From: Branchiostoma floridae | Lineage: Eukaryota > Chordata > Leptocardii > Amphioxiformes > Branchiostomatidae | Assembly (NCBI RefSeq): GCF_000003815.2 | Contig: NC_049981.1 | Location: forward strand, 9,341,828-9,405,827 | DNA: 64,000 bases | Direction of reading: 5' to 3' | Shown: positions 22,251 to 34,134 of the stretch, piece after piece | Position numbering within the stretch: the stretch's first letter is position 1 | Layout: each line of letters begins with the position of its first letter | Program-made: the position numbers and the translations under genes | The notes under the pieces: generated by a model | Database searches by the model: none | What the model was told of the DNA's origin: nothing | What the model saw: the letters and a program-made list of their open reading frames with translations, nothing else

Positions 22251-23666
22251 CAAACAATCAAGGCTTATTATGGAGAATGCCCTTATCAAAGATTTTAAGG
22301 TTTTATTCAACATGATTGTATTAGATACTAATACGGTGAAGGGGTGTTTTCCTCCTTATTTTGTTGATCCTTACTTGGCATGGAAAAGTGAAAGCGTGGT
22401 GGTTTGTGTTTTGAATGAAAATTTTTGAATAAGCTTTAATCACTTTGACCCTGGAAGTTAGTTGACAATGGGATGGACAAAAGAGAATTTCCAACCGCTA
22501 TATATGCGCAGTTTCATGCAGCTGCTTACTTCTGGTAGGTACTTAATACATGAATGAGACCTAGAAAAACTCCAAATGAGCACTTCCTGGTGATAATGAG
22601 ACTGGGAGAAAGATTAGTGGCCCTTCTCACCCGCAAACAAATAAACATTATGGCACGCAAAATAACAAAATCTAGCGCAAAGCTGTCATCAACTGCAGCC
22701 ATCTGCCAAACAGCTGCCACCCAAAAGCTTAGAGTTATAAAAAAAATAGGTCAGCATCTGAGGTTAAATTGATATATTCCTATTCTAAACTAATTGCTTA
22801 AATGAAGCCCAGATTTTTAATCATGGATTATCCCAGGATTTTAATCATGACCTAACATATGTTCATACCAAAAATAATACAAATTAACCAACCCCTGCTA
22901 CACTTATTCTCTTCAAAACATTACAACAATATCGCCCGCTGCAGTTCAATACAAGCCGCCGGCGGGCCCAAACTTACACTACTTACTCCCTGCCCAAACA
23001 CGTATCCGCTAACCAAAAATCCTGAACCTGCCACTTGAGGATAACTTTAACGCCAACTTCGACACTCCGCTGCAGTACCGCAACTTGTCGCCAGGACGCC
23101 CATTATCGAACTTGACTCTCGTTTTCCAAACCCCTAAATAACTACCAAATATAATGCAAAACGATCCACAGATCTTGTCCGCAAATACACACACACAAAC
23201 ACTCTCACCCCGCTGCACTCACGACAGAAAGTCACAGAAGTACCATTTTCGTTCAAAACCTTGGTATACGCAACCGCTACTCAAATACCAAATATCGCGA
23301 CATTACATCCACAGCTGCCAAAGTTATATGAGATTGACCTACATACTGGGACACACAAAAATTTTCGCACCAAAACATAACCTTCTTGGTGAAGGTAATA
23401 AGTACAGACTGCATGGGGGAATGGGGCTCCTTCTGTTAACATTGATAATGAGTTTTGTTGTTCTAAAAAGACAAAGACAATGTTTCGAATATTTTCTGTG
23501 GAAATTTTGGTTTCAAAATGCAATCTTTAATCTCCTTACAAATGTATGTACCAAAGACCAAATGCGAATCTTCAGAAATTCGGCAAAGGAATTCACACGT
23601 ATAGTACCAAGGGATCTATGTGTCATACAGAAGTTTGCAAGTTTGGGTAGGCTATATGGTAATAAC

Positions 23667-23843
23667 GTTAATGACCCGCCTGTTCCTCGGTGTACATGGT
23701 GTCATAACGCCTGGTCCTTTGCTATAATCACCTCATAAATCCACCTTGTTCGCTTCGCTCACTTGGTGTTTTTATTCGGTGGTTATAGCAAATGACCAGG
23801 CGTTATGACATAATATACACCGAGGAACAGGCGGGTCATTAAC
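23667..23843. repeat. Long hairpin just after the small death-domain gene
   Basis: Arms of about 67 bp (23667-23733 and 23776-23843) are nearly perfect inverted copies around GACCCGCCTGTTCCTCGG. On the minus strand the loop side holds AATAAA (23771-23776), placed 75 bases past the stop at 23851, so the element could supply the 3' end of that transcript. Confidence 0.7.
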
Positions 23844-23850
23844 CCTTAAT

Positions 23851-25389
23851 TCACCAACCTGCAATAGCTTGAAATCCTCCATCCCTGAGAGCTTTCATCA
23901 GCGTCACCATACAAGCCTTCCTGCCACGCCTGCTCTTCCACAGCTCCAAGGCCTTTAACGCCTGCTGCTCTGGGCTGCTGGTATGTTGCACTTGAATATT
24001 CATCAGGTCATCTGCTTTCAACCCCAGCTGCTGGATAGCAAATTTTCCCCATGAGGACCCAACGGCTTTGGCAACACGTGGAAAACAAGTGAGGATTGGA
24101 TTGTCACCTGGACATGGACAAAAAAGTTTAAGCAAAAGCAGCATGAATAAAAAACAAACTGACTCATGATAAAAGATATATGTCTTCTGATGATTTAGCT
24201 ATAATTCAAGGGACAGGAACATATAAAGCAAGACAAGCAAACAAACAAACATGCAAACTGGTAACAATATCTCCGTTTCTGTGGAGTACGGACAATAACA
24301 GATGTCCGTGTACTAATTATAAACTTACCAGTCTGGCCTTCTTTGACACTGAAAGATGTAACAGATTCATCTGATAAATCTTCCTCTCGAGACTTCTGTG
24401 TTTTCCGTCTCTTTGGTCTCTTCCTTTTCCTTTTGCTGTTCTTTCCTATAGCATGAGGAAAAGAACGATGAATAACCAGCCGTAACGTAGTGTACTTTCA
24501 ATATTGGGAAGAGTAAAATCATAAAAGTGGTCTATGGAAAAGGCAAATGCTATAGAAAGAGTGGAAAAGACAATTACTAAAATCTTGCCCAAAAACATCA
24601 TATACCAGGCCTTCCTACTGTGATATAGATCGTAGAATTCGGAAAAAAAGATAATAATTGGCCAGCAGAATAAGTCCAAAGCAAGGGCAACATTTCCCCC
24701 TCCAAAGCTTTACTCCTCTGGCGAGTCATCTGCCTATTTGGCCAATTTGTAATGTTTTTCAGCGGCCTATGGGGTGTAGAAGAGACAAACTTGAAACATG
24801 GACTACCATAATTAACATTCTTGGTCACATTATGAACATTCTTAGATATAAGAACTTGATTTACATATTTTAATTAGCTTAGAACTTAGCAATTTCTTAA
24901 ATAATATGCGAAACCTATTACAAAGTACCATATCATCAAGACATTTAACTGATATTCAGCGAATGATTTTTCAATAACATTCTTGCGCTATTATCAGAAA
25001 AAATCCTGTCAAACATGAGAAAACTTCTACTGTTGACACGGTGATCCTGTCAACAGAGAAGAAACTTGCACAGAATCAGTTTGCTTCCGACTATTTGTGG
25101 TCAACATAGCTTACTCAGGTCTGGCTAGATTGTGGAGGTTACAACTGATAGGTCAAGGTTCATTTTTGGGGCCCTGTCGGTTTTCCTTGGTACTGCAGCA
25201 GAACTGTCTCCCTGAACATGCATCTGAGTTTTGTTGTAACAGTTGTTGTAGGCAGATATTTATGTCAGGAAAAAAAGACGTAGGTTTGCCACCACTTTGA
25301 GCGCAAAAATTCAATAACATTACATTATACTTACCGGGCACATCTTCTGCTGTTGCTTCCCTCTCGCGTTTTTCTGTTTGCTTGTTCAT
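23851..25389 (-). CDS. Small basic death-domain protein, 3 exons, about 142 aa
   Basis: Exons: 25409-25335 (ATG at 25389), 24445-24329, 24107-23851, all joined by phase-1 GT-AG introns, 143 codons including stop. The first exon gives MNKQTEKREREATAEDVP. The second is strongly basic (KRKRKRPKRRK), a clear nuclear or nucleolar signal, then acidic. The third is a death domain: FPRVAKAVGSSWGKFAIQQL, GLKADDLMNI, LELWKSRRG and LMKALRDGGFQAIAG, followed by Trp and TGA. GCAG/GTTGGT at the end also resembles a donor in the same phase as the large gene, so an extra 3' exon is possible. The frame is open upstream of the ATG to the acceptor, so another 5' coding exon is possible too. It is likely an adaptor or decoy for neighbouring death-domain proteins, which is inference. 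Confidence 0.55.
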
Positions 25390-25857
25390 GTCTTGTGGTA
25401 CAAGGGCGTCTGTTTAGACAGATGGAAAATTACATTAAAAACATTATAGATGATTTACTTTATTAAGGCTGTTTGAGTTAACCATACTATCGGATTGTTT
25501 TGAAACTGCATTTTTGTGAAGTGTAATCAATATCACATGAAAGTGATTTATTTGTTTCGTTGAAAGAAATCAATACATACTGAATTGTTATCTTGCATTT
25601 TGGTAGTTGTTCCTATTAAAAACTGGACAACTCATTCATCGATCATAGCCTCAGAATTTGATTTGGGGCTCGCTTCCTAGAAGCTGAAGACGATAAGAGT
25701 CATTGGACGAGAAAACCAGGCAAAGGTCGGAAGGCTTGGGTCGGCCAAATTAACTCTTACTTTGTATGTGGGGCTATGAACAGCCATATAAGTAAACCCC
25801 TCCAGCTAATTTTGTTGTGTCCCTCAGAGACCCTCAAAAATCCAACAATTTATGACT

Positions 25858-25900
25858 AATTAGAGTTCCACGAAACACATACCTTCGCCAAATAATCAAG
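25858..25900 (-). repeat. Terminus of dispersed family (TTAGAGTTCCACGAAACAC)
   Basis: Complement of the family 3' end, here reading CTAA followed by T on the minus strand. It is followed by AT-rich palindromic sequence of the same family to about 26420. Confidence 0.55.
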
Positions 25901-26639
25901 GCTTATTATGGAGAGTGCAAAGACTTTAAGGTCTCATTCATGTATTACCAGAGTACCTACCAGAAATAAACGGCTGCATGAAAGTGCGTACATAGCGGTT
26001 AAGAATTCCCTTTTATCCACCCCAACTGTCAATCCAGCATCATAAACAAGGCTGCAGAACCACCACGATATCCTATGGCAAATTATTTGGCCAAAAATCT
26101 CCTCCGCCCAGATAACTGACATACAAATAAGACCCTCATTTGCATAATTATTGGTAAATAATGCTCACCCGAAATGCTACAAGTAAAAAATCCCCGTCAT
26201 TTACAACTGATTATAGCATTTTCTCATTAATTATGCACATTATGTCTTCATTTGCATAATGTTTATCTATAGTGTTGTCCTCTTCGTCAGTTACAAATGT
26301 TACATGGTGGAATAGCTATACAATTATGCAAATTAGATCTTTCTTAATCTATGTATCCTAATTATGTAGATTAGATATCCAATTACCATAATTAATGTTT
26401 AACTATATGAAACATAACTCAAGCTATCTACGCTTTATACGCAGTAATACGCGGATATCGCGGTATTGCGAGTACGTAGCGTACTTACAGCGCAGACACA
26501 AAACACATCATAAACGACCATATAACGAATGCCCACATAGATAATGATTTAGCACCGTACGTTCTGCGATCGGGTTGCGCATACTACGCGTACTGATAGC
26601 GTGATCGACGCGGATTTGGAATAAATACGAAGGTGCATC

Positions 26640-26815
26640 TGAGTCCAGACAAAACAGATCATCTCGCGAGATGGCAGATCCAGGCCAGGACCGACGAATT
26701 TGTACCGGGGGCATGGAGAGACTTGCAGGACACCATCATTGTGACTGGTCCCAACAGAGCCTCCAGGGAAGGGAAGATGCAGAAGAACCTGCTGAAGCAC
26801 TGGGTGTAATCATTT
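26640..26815 (+). pseudogene. Carboxyl end of an unidentified transposon-type protein
   Basis: A plus-strand frame reads TDHLARWQIQARTDEFVPGA, WRDLQDTIIVTGPN and QKNLLKHWV before TAA. It has clear coding character but no start or upstream continuation. It resembles the tail of a transposon-encoded protein; I cannot name the family. Confidence 0.35.
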
Positions 26816-26879
26816 TGTGTAACAGATATTTGACTTTATTTGCTGATGATACTACTTTTTTGTGTGTAGAACCACATGA

Positions 26880-27550
26880 TATAAAGGTGCAAAATAGAGA
26901 CATATTACAACTTTGAAAGAGGGCATAAGGTATCATAATTGTTTAATTTACATATTGATAAACATCTTGAATACCTTTTGTGGTGTGTATGAGTGTTGTT
27001 TTTACAGTAGTTAAAATACTAAGTTGAAATCTCTGTCCAAGAAACTGGATGGTATACGTAACACCCGTCTGCTACGTTATGCTCTGAATGTACCCTGGCA
27101 GAGTCGCATCGGAAAAAAACTGTACAATTGGACTTCCCCCGATCACTAGAACTATTCAGAATAGAAGACTTGCTCTTGCTGGCCATGTAGCACGTCATGA
27201 GGAGCTGGCCGCCGAAGTTCTCCTCTGGGAACCTGAAGCGAAGAGAAAAAGGGGACGACCGAACCTGACACTTAAGAAAGTCGCCCGCCTATATCATCTT
27301 AGTAGTCCGACTACAACTTGCTAGCCCCCATGCTAGATAGAGATGAATGGTCGGACATCGTTAATGGCACCTCATATGAGGATGAACTGAACTGAACTGA
27401 ACTGAAATACTAAGATGATATAGGGAATCATTAAGGACAAAGTGAAAACAAACACAATTTTATAGTGCATATAATTTTTTAAGGTAAATGATGGCCCACA
27501 TTACTGTAAAAGTACAGTGTCACTGCTTCACTGCTTCGCAAATAGATGAA
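26880..27550. repeat. Left inverted copy of a large repeat pair
   Basis: Apart from the LINE insertion, this block is the reverse complement of 31305-31555 (GGGAATCATTAAGGACAAAG, CAGTGTCACTGCTTCACTGC). The pair brackets about 3.8 kb of other repeats. Confidence 0.7.
27024..27404 (+). mobile_element. 5'-truncated LINE 3' fragment with target duplication
   Basis: It encodes a typical non-LTR tail (RRLALAGHVARHEELAAEVL, KRKRGRPNLTLKK) and ends in (TGAAC)n. AAATACTAAG flanks both sides (27014-27023 and 27405-27414), a target duplication. The insertion interrupts an older repeat whose uninterrupted inverted copy is at 31305-31555, which confirms the boundaries. Confidence 0.8.
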
Positions 27551-29170
27551 ATAAGTATGGCAATAAAAACTATTGCCATGCCGACGGTTTTAATGTTTAA
27601 ATTAGTATAAATAATTGTTGTTGTAGGTGTGTTGTATTTGTGTTCTATCCTTTAATTTCGCCTAGCTGTATGCATGAAGATTGTTTTACGTGATGGATGT
27701 TTGTAGGACATTGCTGTTAACAAGAAATGTGATCTCTTATGAAGAGTGACCTATCATAAATGTTTTTCATTAATTATACAAATGAGGTCCTCATTTGCAC
27801 AAAAGATATTAGTTGATCTCCTCTACCTAAATAACAATGTGTTCAAGGTATGAAAGTCTTAGCAAAAAAAGCTATTGCAGCATTTTCTCATAAATTATGT
27901 AAATGAGACCCTAATTTGCATGACTTACGTTAACATGCTTAACGTACATGTTGGTACCAAATGTCGAAAAATGGAATATTTGTCATTTAACACTTTCATT
28001 TCAATTTCTCATTAATTATGTAAATTAGGTAGCAATTTGCATAATTGATATCAATCGATATTTATTTCTCTCTTTTCTAGTTACATATGCCATGTTTAAC
28101 TGCCCTCTGGTAGTAATGAAATACTGTGGCTTAAAGTCTCGTTCCGGTATTACTCCGCCGGTGGGCACTCAAACGTAAATCCTTCCAAAATATAAATGGG
28201 GCCCAAAATCGTGTGTTTATGTAGGTGATAAATTGCCTTTTATCGCCCCCATGTCATATCGAAGGATTTGAGATGAAAGGTTGTGTATTTCTGACAGGAT
28301 CGGTTGGAAAAGTTTCGGCATTCTGGCGATTCTCGGACGTGTACGTTTGTTTGTCCTGAGTAATGCGGTAAGCGGGTCACTGAAGGAAAGCCCCACTTTC
28401 TGGATAGTTTTTCTGTGCAGTTATAGATATTATAAAAATCGATCCATCGGTCAGATTTTGAGGGTATTTTTTTATTGATTACTGGATAAGTGCTCTTGTA
28501 ATAGAAATTAAAACATCTCCAGCAGAACGGTTTCTTTATTGGATTTTCGCCCATTAAAGTTGCATAATAATACGTTGTTTTAAATGAGAGAGCAAAAGTC
28601 CTGTGTCAATATACTGTGCTCACTGATTATGCAAATTAGCCCCTGGTTTGCATGAATAGCCCTAAAGGCTTATTTCTGAAAGTTATCTATATATAAAACA
28701 TCACGATGATCCGTCAACCCCTTCCGGAGTTATTCCCTTTCAAAAGGATGGTGCAATTGCGCACGCGGGGACGAATTGCTGTGGAATTTCGGGGATTTTT
28801 GCCAATCGGATATATCCTTAACTGTAAGCCTAATATTTCTCTCTTTTTGAGTTACATATGGCATACTTTTGAGCATTCTAACATGAAATCCAGTGTTTTG
28901 CATGATTAGCTGTTAATTATGTACGGCATCTCTGAAGCTATCTACATTCCAAATATCCGTCGACCCATTCCCGAGTTATTCCCCTCAAAAGGGATGATGG
29001 AACTACACATGCCTGTGGACAAATTCACGAGATCTTGGGAATTCTTGTCAAACGGTCGTAAACTATACTATTAGGCTCGCCCCTAGGCGTCGCCAAAAAA
29101 CCACATTGTACTACGTATACTTTTGTTTACAGACAGTGCAAGTAGAACATTGATAGGTAATCAGTGAAGC
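27551..29170. other. AT-rich repeat-derived stretch without genes
   Basis: It contains recurrent AATTATGTAAAT / ATTTGCATAA pieces and family phrases such as CCGTCAACCCCTTCCGGAG. No coding frame with splice support was found. Confidence 0.5.
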
Positions 29171-29175
29171 CTTTT

Positions 29176-31297
29176 TACCTTTGCCAGAATGGCTAAGGTT
29201 ATATTTTCGGTCCGGTTGTGTGTTTTCCCCCTGTTTGTGAACAGCATAACTCGAGAAGACTGCAACGGATGCAGCTGATATTTGGTGGGTGGGTAGGGGT
29301 CTGGAGAACGAAGGGGGGGTTCGATAATGGGCCCCCTAGCGGCTTGCTAACGTACTGCAACGGACCCTCCATGCTTGATATCTCACGTTCTGGACATGCT
29401 GCGGTCATGATTTTTGAGCGGTAGGGACCCCTTAAAGCAGAGAGTGATTGCTGCGAGTTTGGGCCCCCTAGCGGCTTTCATGGAAGTGCAGGCGCCGGTT
29501 TACTTGCAAAATTTTGTCCGTGGACAGCATAACTCGAGAAGACTTCGACGGACGCTGATGATATTTGGTAGGTGGGTAGGGGTCTGGAAAACGGAGGGGG
29601 AGTTCGATGATGGGCCCCCTAGCGGCTTCCCTTGGTACTGCAGCGCAACTTCCGGGTGTGTTTTCTCATATTCTAAACATGGTATGGTCACGAATTTTGG
29701 GTGTTAGATAGCTCTTGTGCTCAGGAGTTGGTGACATAAGTTTGGGCCCCCTAGCAGCTAGTTTAGGGATAGCCGAGGCATTCTTGTCAAAAACTTCTGA
29801 AGCATTACAACCCCCCAACCTGGTTTGGTAGATTCTACCAGTGCAGCTGTACCTGACAGTTGACGGATCCCGAGGCCAGGGGTCAGACTCCCTGACCCCA
29901 CATGTCAGTTTCCAGACTGGGCAGACCATACCAACCAGTTAGCAAAATAGGTAGGATTTGTTGGTAAAAGGACTTTTCCATAACTCCAGAAGGGAACAAC
30001 GGATGCCAGAATGGCTAAGGTTATGTTTTGGGCGTGTTTGTGTGTCTGTGTGTGTGCGTGTGTGAACAGCATAACGCAAGAAGCCTTGGATGGATCCTGA
30101 TGGTATTTGGTAGGTGGGTAGGGGTCAGGAAAACGAAGGTCAAGTTCGATAATGGGCCCCATAGCGGCTTGCTAAGGTACTGCAGCGGAAACTCAATTTT
30201 TTATATCTCGTGTTCTGGACATGCTGTTGTCATGATTTTTGAGTGGTAGATAGCCCTAGGGGCAGAGAGTAAGTGCTGTGAGTTTGGGCCCCCTAGCGGC
30301 TTTTTTGGAACTGCAGGCGCCGGTTTCCTTTCAAACTTTGGACGAGAATAACTCTACAACGTGTTGACGGATCTTCATGATTTTTGGTATGTAGATAGAA
30401 TGAGTGTTGACTTACATAATGGATACTAATTATGCAAATCAGCAGCTGATTTGCATAATTAATGAGGAAAGTTTATAAATCCACCTCAGTCCATGATAGA
30501 ACTTTCAAACTTGTCACATATGTAGCTGGGAAGGAGGGAAATGTCAATAGATATCAATTATGCAAATGATGATCTCATTTGCATAATTAATGAGAAAATA
30601 TGAAGATGTTGACGGATCTTCAGGGTTTTGGGTATGTAGGTAGCGTAAGTGAAGACATACATAATGAGATACCAATTATGCAAATCAACAGCTAATTTGA
30701 ATAATTAATGAGGACATTTTATAAATCCACTACATTCCATGATAGGACTTTTAAACTTGTCACATATGTAGCTGAGAAAGAGAGAAATGTTAATACATAT
30801 TTATCATGCAAATGATGACCTCATTTGCATAATTAATGAGAAAATATGAACGTGTTGACGGATCGTCATGATTTTTGGCATGTAAATAGCCTAAGTGAAG
30901 ACTTATATAATGTGATACTTATTATGCAAATTAACAGCTAATTTGCATAACTGATTAGGAAAAGTTCATAAATCCACAGCATTCCATTATAGTACTTTCA
31001 AAGTTGTCACATATGTAACTGAGAAAGAGGGAAGAGAATAAGAGGTGTATTAAAAGACTTGAAAAGAGAATAACTCAAGAATGGATCAAAGGATCATCAT
31101 GATTTTTGGTATGCTGATATCAATTAATTGTAACTTGGGATCTAATTTGCATAATCAATGCCGAAATTTTATAAACCAACTCCAAGCATATAATCTTGAA
31201 ATGAAATGAAATGAGTAACGTATTTGTCTACAGACATCATTATACATAACAAACCTGGTTTATTTGGCAAAGGTATGTGTTCGTGGAACTCTAGTTT
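29176..31297 (+). mobile_element. Long copy of the dispersed GGGCCCCCTAGCGGC family
   Basis: It starts TTTTACCTTTGCCAGAATGG and ends GGCAAAGGTATGTGTTCG...CTCTAG/T. Internally it repeats AGCATAACTCGAGAAG, GGTAGGTGGGTAGGGGTC and GGGCCCCCTAGCGGC two to three times. It then has four or five units of about 240 bp with paired octamers (ATGCAAAT...ATTTGCAT). There is no protein. A related partial copy is at 38350-39040, and a full one at 47685-49060. Confidence 0.7.
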
Positions 31298-31304
31298 TTA
31301 TTTA

Positions 31305-31555
31305 TTTGCGAAGCAGTAAAGCAGTGACACTGCACTTTTACAGTAATGTGGGTCATAATTTACCTTAAAGATTTATATGCACTGCTAAGATTGTGTTTGT
31401 TTTCACTTTTTCCTTAATGATTCCCTATATCATGTTAGTATTTCAACTACTGTAAAAATCACACTCATACACACCACAAAACGTATTCAAGATGTTTTTA
31501 TTTAACCTTACGCCCTCTTTCAAAGTTGTAATATGTCTCTATTTTGCACCTGTAA
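31305..31555. repeat. Right inverted copy of the 26880-27550 repeat
   Basis: Reverse complement of the left copy without the LINE insertion, with diverged bases scattered throughout. Confidence 0.7.
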
Positions 31556-31609
31556 GCGCAGCAACTCTAGATCTTTTAGTTGCTGCCTCAGCTCGGGTAT
31601 TGAGCACCC

Positions 31610-31850
31610 CCGTTCAACTCCAGCTCCGGCCCGCACAGTCCAGCTCTTGCCAGCACGGTCCAGCTCTTGCCCGCACTGATTCCAGCTCCGGCCCGCACGT
31701 CCCAGCTCCGGCCCACACGTCCCAGTTCCGGCCCGCACGGTCCAGCTCCGGCCCACACGTCCCAGCTCCGGCCCGCACGGTCCAGCTCCGGCCCACACGT
31801 CCCAGCTCCGGCCCGCACGGTCCAGCTCCGGCCCGCACGGTCCCTTTTTC
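31610..31850 (+). repeat. 20-bp GC-rich minisatellite
   Basis: About twelve units of TCCAGCTCCGGCCCGCACGG, many alternating with a CACACGT-ending variant. The frames it opens on both strands (PARTVQLRP-like, CGPELDRAGRSW-like) are low-complexity by-products. Confidence 0.85.
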
Positions 31851-31859
31851 ACTAAAAAA

Positions 31860-32095
31860 TTGGCCAAAAAAGTTTACAAGTTGCCCATTTTAAGGAAATT
31901 TCGGAACGATATGCAAAACTTTTTAGCGCATTCGTTGGCTAACATGTTCGCCCATCCCCTGACCGAATATGACGGCCCAAGACCCGCTGGTTTTTGAGAT
32001 TACCCCATACCTCCCGTCGCGATACCATAAGTCAGGCGCGCCTAGGCGTACGCGTAGAACGCCATACTAGTAAAGTTTCCGCTTTACGCACTGAA
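31860..32095. other. Flank of the minisatellite, no gene
   Basis: 31850-31890 (GGCCAAAAAAGTTTACAAGT) recurs inverted at 35110-35160. The rest is unique-looking and noncoding. Confidence 0.45.
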
Positions 32096-32097
32096 GG

Positions 32098-33040
32098 AAC
32101 GCACGATCTTTAATATTAAAATACAGATAACATGGATAACATGACTGTCCATTTTCACAACTTCAAACGGTGGTCCATGACCCGGTTCCTCTTGCGACAC
32201 CCATCATGCCCCTGAGTGGCACTGACTGACTTCTATATGGCTAAAATGCCCATGATAGAGACTACTTACTTAAAGCTTGTATGTGGTTAACAAAATGCCC
32301 ATGCTAACAACAATACATTACTATCAGGATGATACATATTACCTCATTTCTATAGATGCTTACAAATTAACATGTCTGATATACATGTATACAATGGAAA
32401 CAGTTGTTGTACTTTTATGGTGAGCACATGAGCAACAAATGAGATGTATTGGTCATGCCCCAAAGTTTGTGTATCCTGAAGAAAGTTGTGTAACAGAAGA
32501 TTTTTAGTTTTGGCTATGCCAATTGCTGTTTAACAGATTGTTGTTAAACGTATTGAAATAATATGCGGCTAGATGAATGTTTGTCATATACTCATGTATA
32601 TATACATGTACAGCTTAACCTGAACATAACAGAAAATTACTGAAAGTGTTAGCAGGGACAAAATCATGTACATGTATTTTCGATGCACATTGCTACTGCA
32701 GTTGTAAACAAAATCATTAACGTTTGGACATTTTGACAGAACATGATATGTTGCGATGGTTCAAATAGAAAATATTACAGGACAACAGCATGTAATTTAA
32801 CAGAATAAAGAGGGTGACTAATATTACTCAGAATGCATTGAAAAGGAAGTGAGGTGATCAATGTCTTGTTTTCAAATGTCTTCTGTACTGGTGCTGGTCT
32901 TGTATACACCCCACCCCACATTCCACAAGACACAGTCGTATGTGTGGACATGAACCGGTTCATGGACCACCGTTTGAAGTTGTGAAAATGGACAGTCATG
33001 TTATCCATGTTATCTGTATTTATTAAAGATCGTGCGTAAT
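32098..33040. mobile_element. MITE-like element with approx. 90-bp inverted ends
   Basis: GATCTTTAATATTAAAATAC...GGTGGTCCATGA on the left is mirrored at 32935-33035 (TCATGGACCACCGTTTGAAG). The 0.9-kb interior has no transposase frame. Confidence 0.7.
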
Positions 33041-33116
33041 AAACTCGGCACAAAAAGTTTGGAATATCAACTTTAGTATATCATATTTCCCCTATTTCTG
33101 CATACATTTTAATGTA

Positions 33117-34055
33117 CGAGGGTGCTTCAAAAAGTAATGTCACTAGTTTTGTAACAGGCTCATTTTTTCCTCGAATGAGATGAAATTTGGCACAAAGCTA
33201 AGGTAACGGCATATATTCTCTTGAGATTAGAATATCTCAATTTGTTGTTCACATTTTGATGAGCAACTGAGTTGATTTCAAGATAACCATACCCCTGGAA
33301 GTTTGTCAGAAGATCAGTTCCTCTAGATCTGACCCTTTTATAACTACTGTAGGAAGCCGAAATTTCACCTGTATAATAACAAATGTCTCTGTAGGTTACA
33401 TGCCAATTTTCATATCTGAACTCCCAATGGTTAATCTTTTACATCTGCTAGAAAGGAGCGAGTTACTATATTACAGGCAGTTTGATTAATAGCCAAATAC
33501 GTGGTTTATTCATCAAAGGTTTTATAGACTAATTTTCCATCAACCAAAAGATACGAAACTTGGCACAGTTATTGGTTGTTTCAAGACCAAGAAGTGTGCA
33601 AAGTTTGATTTCTTTCTGTTTATTGAAAAGTCCACTACAGAAACTTTAATCAGCCCACCCCTGATTAACGGCACTGATGACCGGGGTCATACCTCACTTC
33701 ACCCAAGGAACGAAAAAAGAAAACATGATTGGATTTCAACGGTGAACATGTGCATGTGCCTTATGAAGAAATAGAACTTGATGCATGTGCAATTTCAGCG
33801 TCATACAATAGCTACAAGTGAGTTAAGGACATTATCAATTGCACATAAATTGAACCTCTAATTTCTTTCGACGGGATAACAAGGGTGTGGTCATCTAGAA
33901 CTCAAGTCGGTCACTCATAAAAATGTGAACAACAAAGTGAGCTATATCAATCTCAAAAGGAGATATGGCTTTACCTTTGTGTCAAATTTCAACTCATTCG
34001 AGGAAAAAATGAGCCTGTTATGAAACTAGTGACATTACTTTTTGAAGCAGCCTCG
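33117..34055. mobile_element. Non-autonomous mariner-like element, TA target
   Basis: Inverted ends CGAGGGTGCTTCAAAAAGTA and its near-complement ending GCAGCCTCG, with TA outside both (33115-33116, 34056-34057). Inverted similarity extends over about 120 bp (GGCTCATTTTTTCCTCGAAT). TA duplication and the CAAAAAG-type end fit the Tc1/mariner group. No transposase is present. Confidence 0.75.
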
Positions 34056-34134
34056 TATTATATATCAATTGAAAGCTTGTAATTGTGTAATTCTATTTCC
34101 TATACTATCAACCTTATTATAACTGTAAACTCAC

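Noticed and set aside
31520-31893. Several long frames on both strands (GPELDRAGRSW and PARTVQLRP types)
   Set aside because: All follow the 20-bp GC minisatellite, which lacks stops in several frames.
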